In this document: piece after piece, positions 5,690 through 7,892 of the stretch
How positions within the stretch are numbered: the first letter of the stretch is position 1
Layout of the letters: each line of letters opens with the position of its first letter
Source of the DNA: Bacteroidota bacterium
Lineage (GTDB): Bacteria; Bacteroidota; Ignavibacteria; T3Sed10-11
Assembly (NCBI GenBank): GCA_007128495.1
Contig: SKXH01000242.1
Coordinates: 1 to 7,892 of the forward strand
DNA length: 7,892 nt
Direction: 5' to 3'
The notes under the pieces: model-generated
What the model was told of the DNA's origin: nothing
What the model saw: only the letters and a program-made list of their open reading frames with translations
Databases searched by the model: none
Program-made: the position numbers and the translations under genes

Positions 5690-7225
5690 ATGGGAGATAC
5701 CGATTCTAAAAGCATAAACGCGGAGCCAAGGAATACTTCTCCTGCAGAAGATCTTATAGCAAGGGTAATTACATTTTCAATTATTCTGGGTTTCCTCTAT
5801 TTTATTTTTGTTTGGAAAAATCTACCGCTGGATGACAGCGGCGGTAATTCATTGCGATGGGGAATTACCGGGGGTATTCTTGGTGTCGCCATATTGATAT
5901 TGATCTTCGCGGGAAAAAGTAAATTCAAAGTGTTCGAAGCGATGAGCAAATTTATCATCATTATTTTCATCGTTCTCGGCGCGGCGATCTTCTCAATTTA
6001 CTTTATAGCCGATGAACAGATAATTCTTTTTAAACTTTTTGTGATCGCATATTTCTCCTTTTTACCCGCCTGGCTTTACCTGCATTTCATATCGATAAAA
6101 GGCCGGACGTTATGGGAAGAATATGTACTTAACTTATACCGCCTCGGAGTCGATCAGATCAAACACCTCCCGGAACCTCCCGTTCATTCTATTTATCATG
6201 ACAAATGGATAACTGAACATCATAATCCTGCAACTCAAAGCAAAACAACACAAGGAACGAGTCTGTATATTAAAAAATTCGAAGGTGTTTTCGGGCCGGT
6301 ACATCCCGGGAATAATATTTCATTTGCCAGTTTCCGGGGAGAAAACCTTTGGCCGGTGGCAATTGCAACGCTGTTGATCTCGGTCGGATGGGTGCTTGTG
6401 ACGCAACCCGAATCCGTTTTTAACAAATCGATTTTACCGTCAATTCCCGTCACTCATAATCCAACATTACCTCTTGAAGCAATTTACTTCGGATTCCTCG
6501 GCGCGTATTTTTATATCCTGCAGATGCTCGTGCGGCGTTATTTTCAGAACGACCTTAAGACGAGCGCCTATCTAAGTTCTACCGTGCGGATTATAGTGGT
6601 CTTCCTGCTGGTATGGGTTATTTCTCTTGCCTGGAATAATCCCGGGTCACAACATCACCTCGCTGTTCTGGCCTTTATAATCGGCGTATTTCCGCACGTC
6701 GGCTGGCAGGCATTGTTAACGATTGTCAAATTGCCGATAAAAACTATTGTCCCGAGTTTAAAACAGAAGTTTCCTCTCAACGAGCTTGACGGCTTGAACA
6801 TCTGGTATGAATCACGGCTCCTTGAAGAAGGAATTGAAGATATGCAAAATTTAGCTACCGCGAACCTCGTGGACGTTATGCTCAATACACGAATACCCAT
6901 TGAGCGGCTTGTCGATTGGGTGGATCAATCAATCCTATACCTCCATCTCGGTGACGGAACTTCGCCGGAAGCAAAGGAGAACCGCCATAAACTCAGGTTA
7001 TACGGAATCCGCGGAGCGACCGATCTGATTGACGCATTTAAGTCGAGGGAAAAAGAGCTCATACATAAACTTGAAAGACTATTAAATAAGAATGATACTG
7101 AACCGAGCAAGCTACGCACAATACTTGCTACATTCAAGCATGAGCCGAATCTTCGTCAGGTACAAAACTGGAAATCATCTACAGGAAATATCGGTCAACG
7201 GAATACCGACTTCCCGTCCAATTAA
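5690..7225 (+). CDS. Uncharacterised polytopic membrane protein with HhH-like C-terminal domain
   Basis: I do not recognise a named family. The 511-residue protein has a polar N-terminus (1-20), about four membrane helices (near 24-42, 57-74, 87-107, 109-133), a soluble segment of about 85 residues (135-219), four more helices (near 220-237, 264-281, 297-315, 322-340) and a soluble tail of about 170 residues, probably cytoplasmic. The tail carries two short helix-turn-helix-like units of a helix-hairpin-helix flavour: LLEEGIEDMQNLATANLVD at 377-395 and LRLYGIRGATDLIDAF at 435-450, joined by IERLVDWVDQSILYLHL. Such units usually mediate protein or nucleic-acid contacts. A lysine- and glutamate-rich helix follows (451-467). 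An in-frame stop at 5681-5683 makes the ATG at 5690 the earliest possible start; its Shine-Dalgarno is weak (GGTGA, 13 bases upstream). The next gene begins 17 bases after its stop, so the two are probably cotranscribed and their products may form a complex. The gene itself is near certain; the function is unknown. Confidence 0.88.
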   Translation: MGDTDSKSINAEPRNTSPAEDLIARVITFSIILGFLYFIFVWKNLPLDDSGGNSLRWGITGGILGVAILILIFAGKSKFKVFEAMSKFIIIIFIVLGAAIFSIYFIADEQIILFKLFVIAYFSFLPAWLYLHFISIKGRTLWEEYVLNLYRLGVDQIKHLPEPPVHSIYHDKWITEHHNPATQSKTTQGTSLYIKKFEGVFGPVHPGNNISFASFRGENLWPVAIATLLISVGWVLVTQPESVFNKSILPSIPVTHNPTLPLEAIYFGFLGAYFYILQMLVRRYFQNDLKTSAYLSSTVRIIVVFLLVWVISLAWNNPGSQHHLAVLAFIIGVFPHVGWQALLTIVKLPIKTIVPSLKQKFPLNELDGLNIWYESRLLEEGIEDMQNLATANLVDVMLNTRIPIERLVDWVDQSILYLHLGDGTSPEAKENRHKLRLYGIRGATDLIDAFKSREKELIHKLERLLNKNDTEPSKLRTILATFKHEPNLRQVQNWKSSTGNIGQRNTDFPSN

Positions 7226-7242
7226 AGAAGGAAAGGAATCCA

Positions 7243-7892
7243 ATGCCCAACGAACAACTTATTCAACTCACCCCGCTTCTGACCGCGCTCGGAATTATGC
7301 TGGCGATTGCAGTCGCCGTTGAACGGCTCATGATGATCCTGAACTGGATCATACACCGTTTAGCCACGGTCCAAACGACGACGGAACGCGATATCGAGAA
7401 GGACTACCGGGATGAAATAGAACGGGAGATCAAAGCCAAAAAAGAAGACGATCACCTTCGACGGAAACCGGAAGAACTGGAGAAGCCGGCATCCCAGGTC
7501 AGGGAAATTGAACCGGGGCCCGCCGCGACGCCGTCGTCGGAATCCGATTTCGATATAAAGCAGTACAAACTTCCTTCAAAGAACATCGTTCTGAAAGAAT
7601 ACTGGATCCAATTGTTTGCATCGTTCGTCGCTATTACCGGCTGTTATATCGCAAACTTTTCCATTGTACCGCTGCTCACACTTCCACATCGCTTGAACGG
7701 CGCAGAGCTCGATACCACCGCATCGCACCCGTGGGAGTTTATTCTCACCGGCATTCTTATCGGCTCCGGTACAAAGCCGGTATACTTTCTTATGAACTTC
7801 CTCATCAACCGTAAAGTAGCCGTCACCCGCGAAGAGGCAAAAGAAACAACCATTATTACACCTCCCACCGACAAAGAAAAGCCGGAAGAAAC
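7243..7892 (+). CDS. Uncharacterised membrane protein with charged middle segment (3' end outside window)
   Basis: An open frame runs from the ATG at 7243 to the right edge (216 codons plus two bases), so the C-terminus is missing. The start has a purine-rich ribosome binding site (AAAGGAA, 7232-7238) four bases upstream, 17 bases after the stop of the preceding gene. Residues 8-37 form a membrane helix (LTALGIMLAIAVAVERLMMI). A highly charged Glu/Lys/Arg stretch that could be helical or coiled coil follows (47-85), then a Pro/Ser-rich spacer (90-105). Two further hydrophobic segments follow: about 120-146, containing ASFVAITGCYIANFSIVPLL, and about 165-187, containing LTGILIGSGTKPVYFLMNFL. 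The GSGTKPV turn in the last helix looks like a conserved family motif, but I cannot name the family. After it the chain becomes charged again (190-216). It probably works with the protein encoded just upstream. The coding call is strong from the continuous frame, ribosome binding site and amino-acid composition; the role is unknown. Confidence 0.85.
   Translation, partial: MPNEQLIQLTPLLTALGIMLAIAVAVERLMMILNWIIHRLATVQTTTERDIEKDYRDEIEREIKAKKEDDHLRRKPEELEKPASQVREIEPGPAATPSSESDFDIKQYKLPSKNIVLKEYWIQLFASFVAITGCYIANFSIVPLLTLPHRLNGAELDTTASHPWEFILTGILIGSGTKPVYFLMNFLINRKVAVTREEAKETTIITPPTDKEKPEE

Noticed and set aside
7644..7874. 76-codon minus-strand frame near the right edge
   Set aside because: It is antisense to the open plus-strand frame from 7243, which has a ribosome binding site, operon spacing and clear membrane segments.

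Overview
The window is from a bacterial chromosome of moderate to low GC content. It probably comes from an uncultured or sparsely studied lineage; the FCB group (Bacteroidota, Ignavibacteria, Calditrichota or relatives) is one possibility. That placement is an inference from the secreted DUF3179 protein, the AT-rich promoters with AGGAG-type ribosome binding sites, and the intergenic hairpin repeats. No marker gene settles it. There is no rRNA, tRNA, CRISPR array, transposase or phage gene.

Layout. On the minus strand, from right to left, lie a very large membrane-anchored GMC oxidoreductase (1707-5252), a 419-bp spacer carrying an inverted cluster of small hairpins (1401-1628), a 6-phosphogluconolactonase gene (pgl, 547-1287) whose stop codon sits inside a perfect hairpin, and the 5' part of a secreted DUF3179 protein (1-419, running off the left edge). 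A 437-bp divergent spacer (5253-5689) has back-to-back sigma70-like promoters and several inverted repeats. To its right, on the plus strand, are two closely spaced genes for uncharacterised membrane proteins (5690-7225, and 7243 to beyond the right edge), apparently one operon.

How the genes may work together. The GMC protein is a three-part fusion: about twelve membrane helices, a small helical domain resembling gluconate 2-dehydrogenase subunit 3, and a complete GMC flavoprotein domain with its His/Asn active-site pair. This architecture suggests a membrane-tethered alcohol, sterol, lipid or polyol dehydrogenase passing electrons to a membrane acceptor, but the substrate cannot be read from the sequence. 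Pgl is an ordinary cytoplasmic enzyme of the oxidative pentose phosphate pathway, and nothing ties it to the oxidoreductase beyond proximity. The plus-strand pair looks like a two-component membrane complex: an eight-helix protein with a soluble helix-hairpin-helix-like tail, followed by a three-helix protein with a charged middle segment. The least described items are this pair, the GMC fusion, and the covarying hairpin element at 1401-1628.
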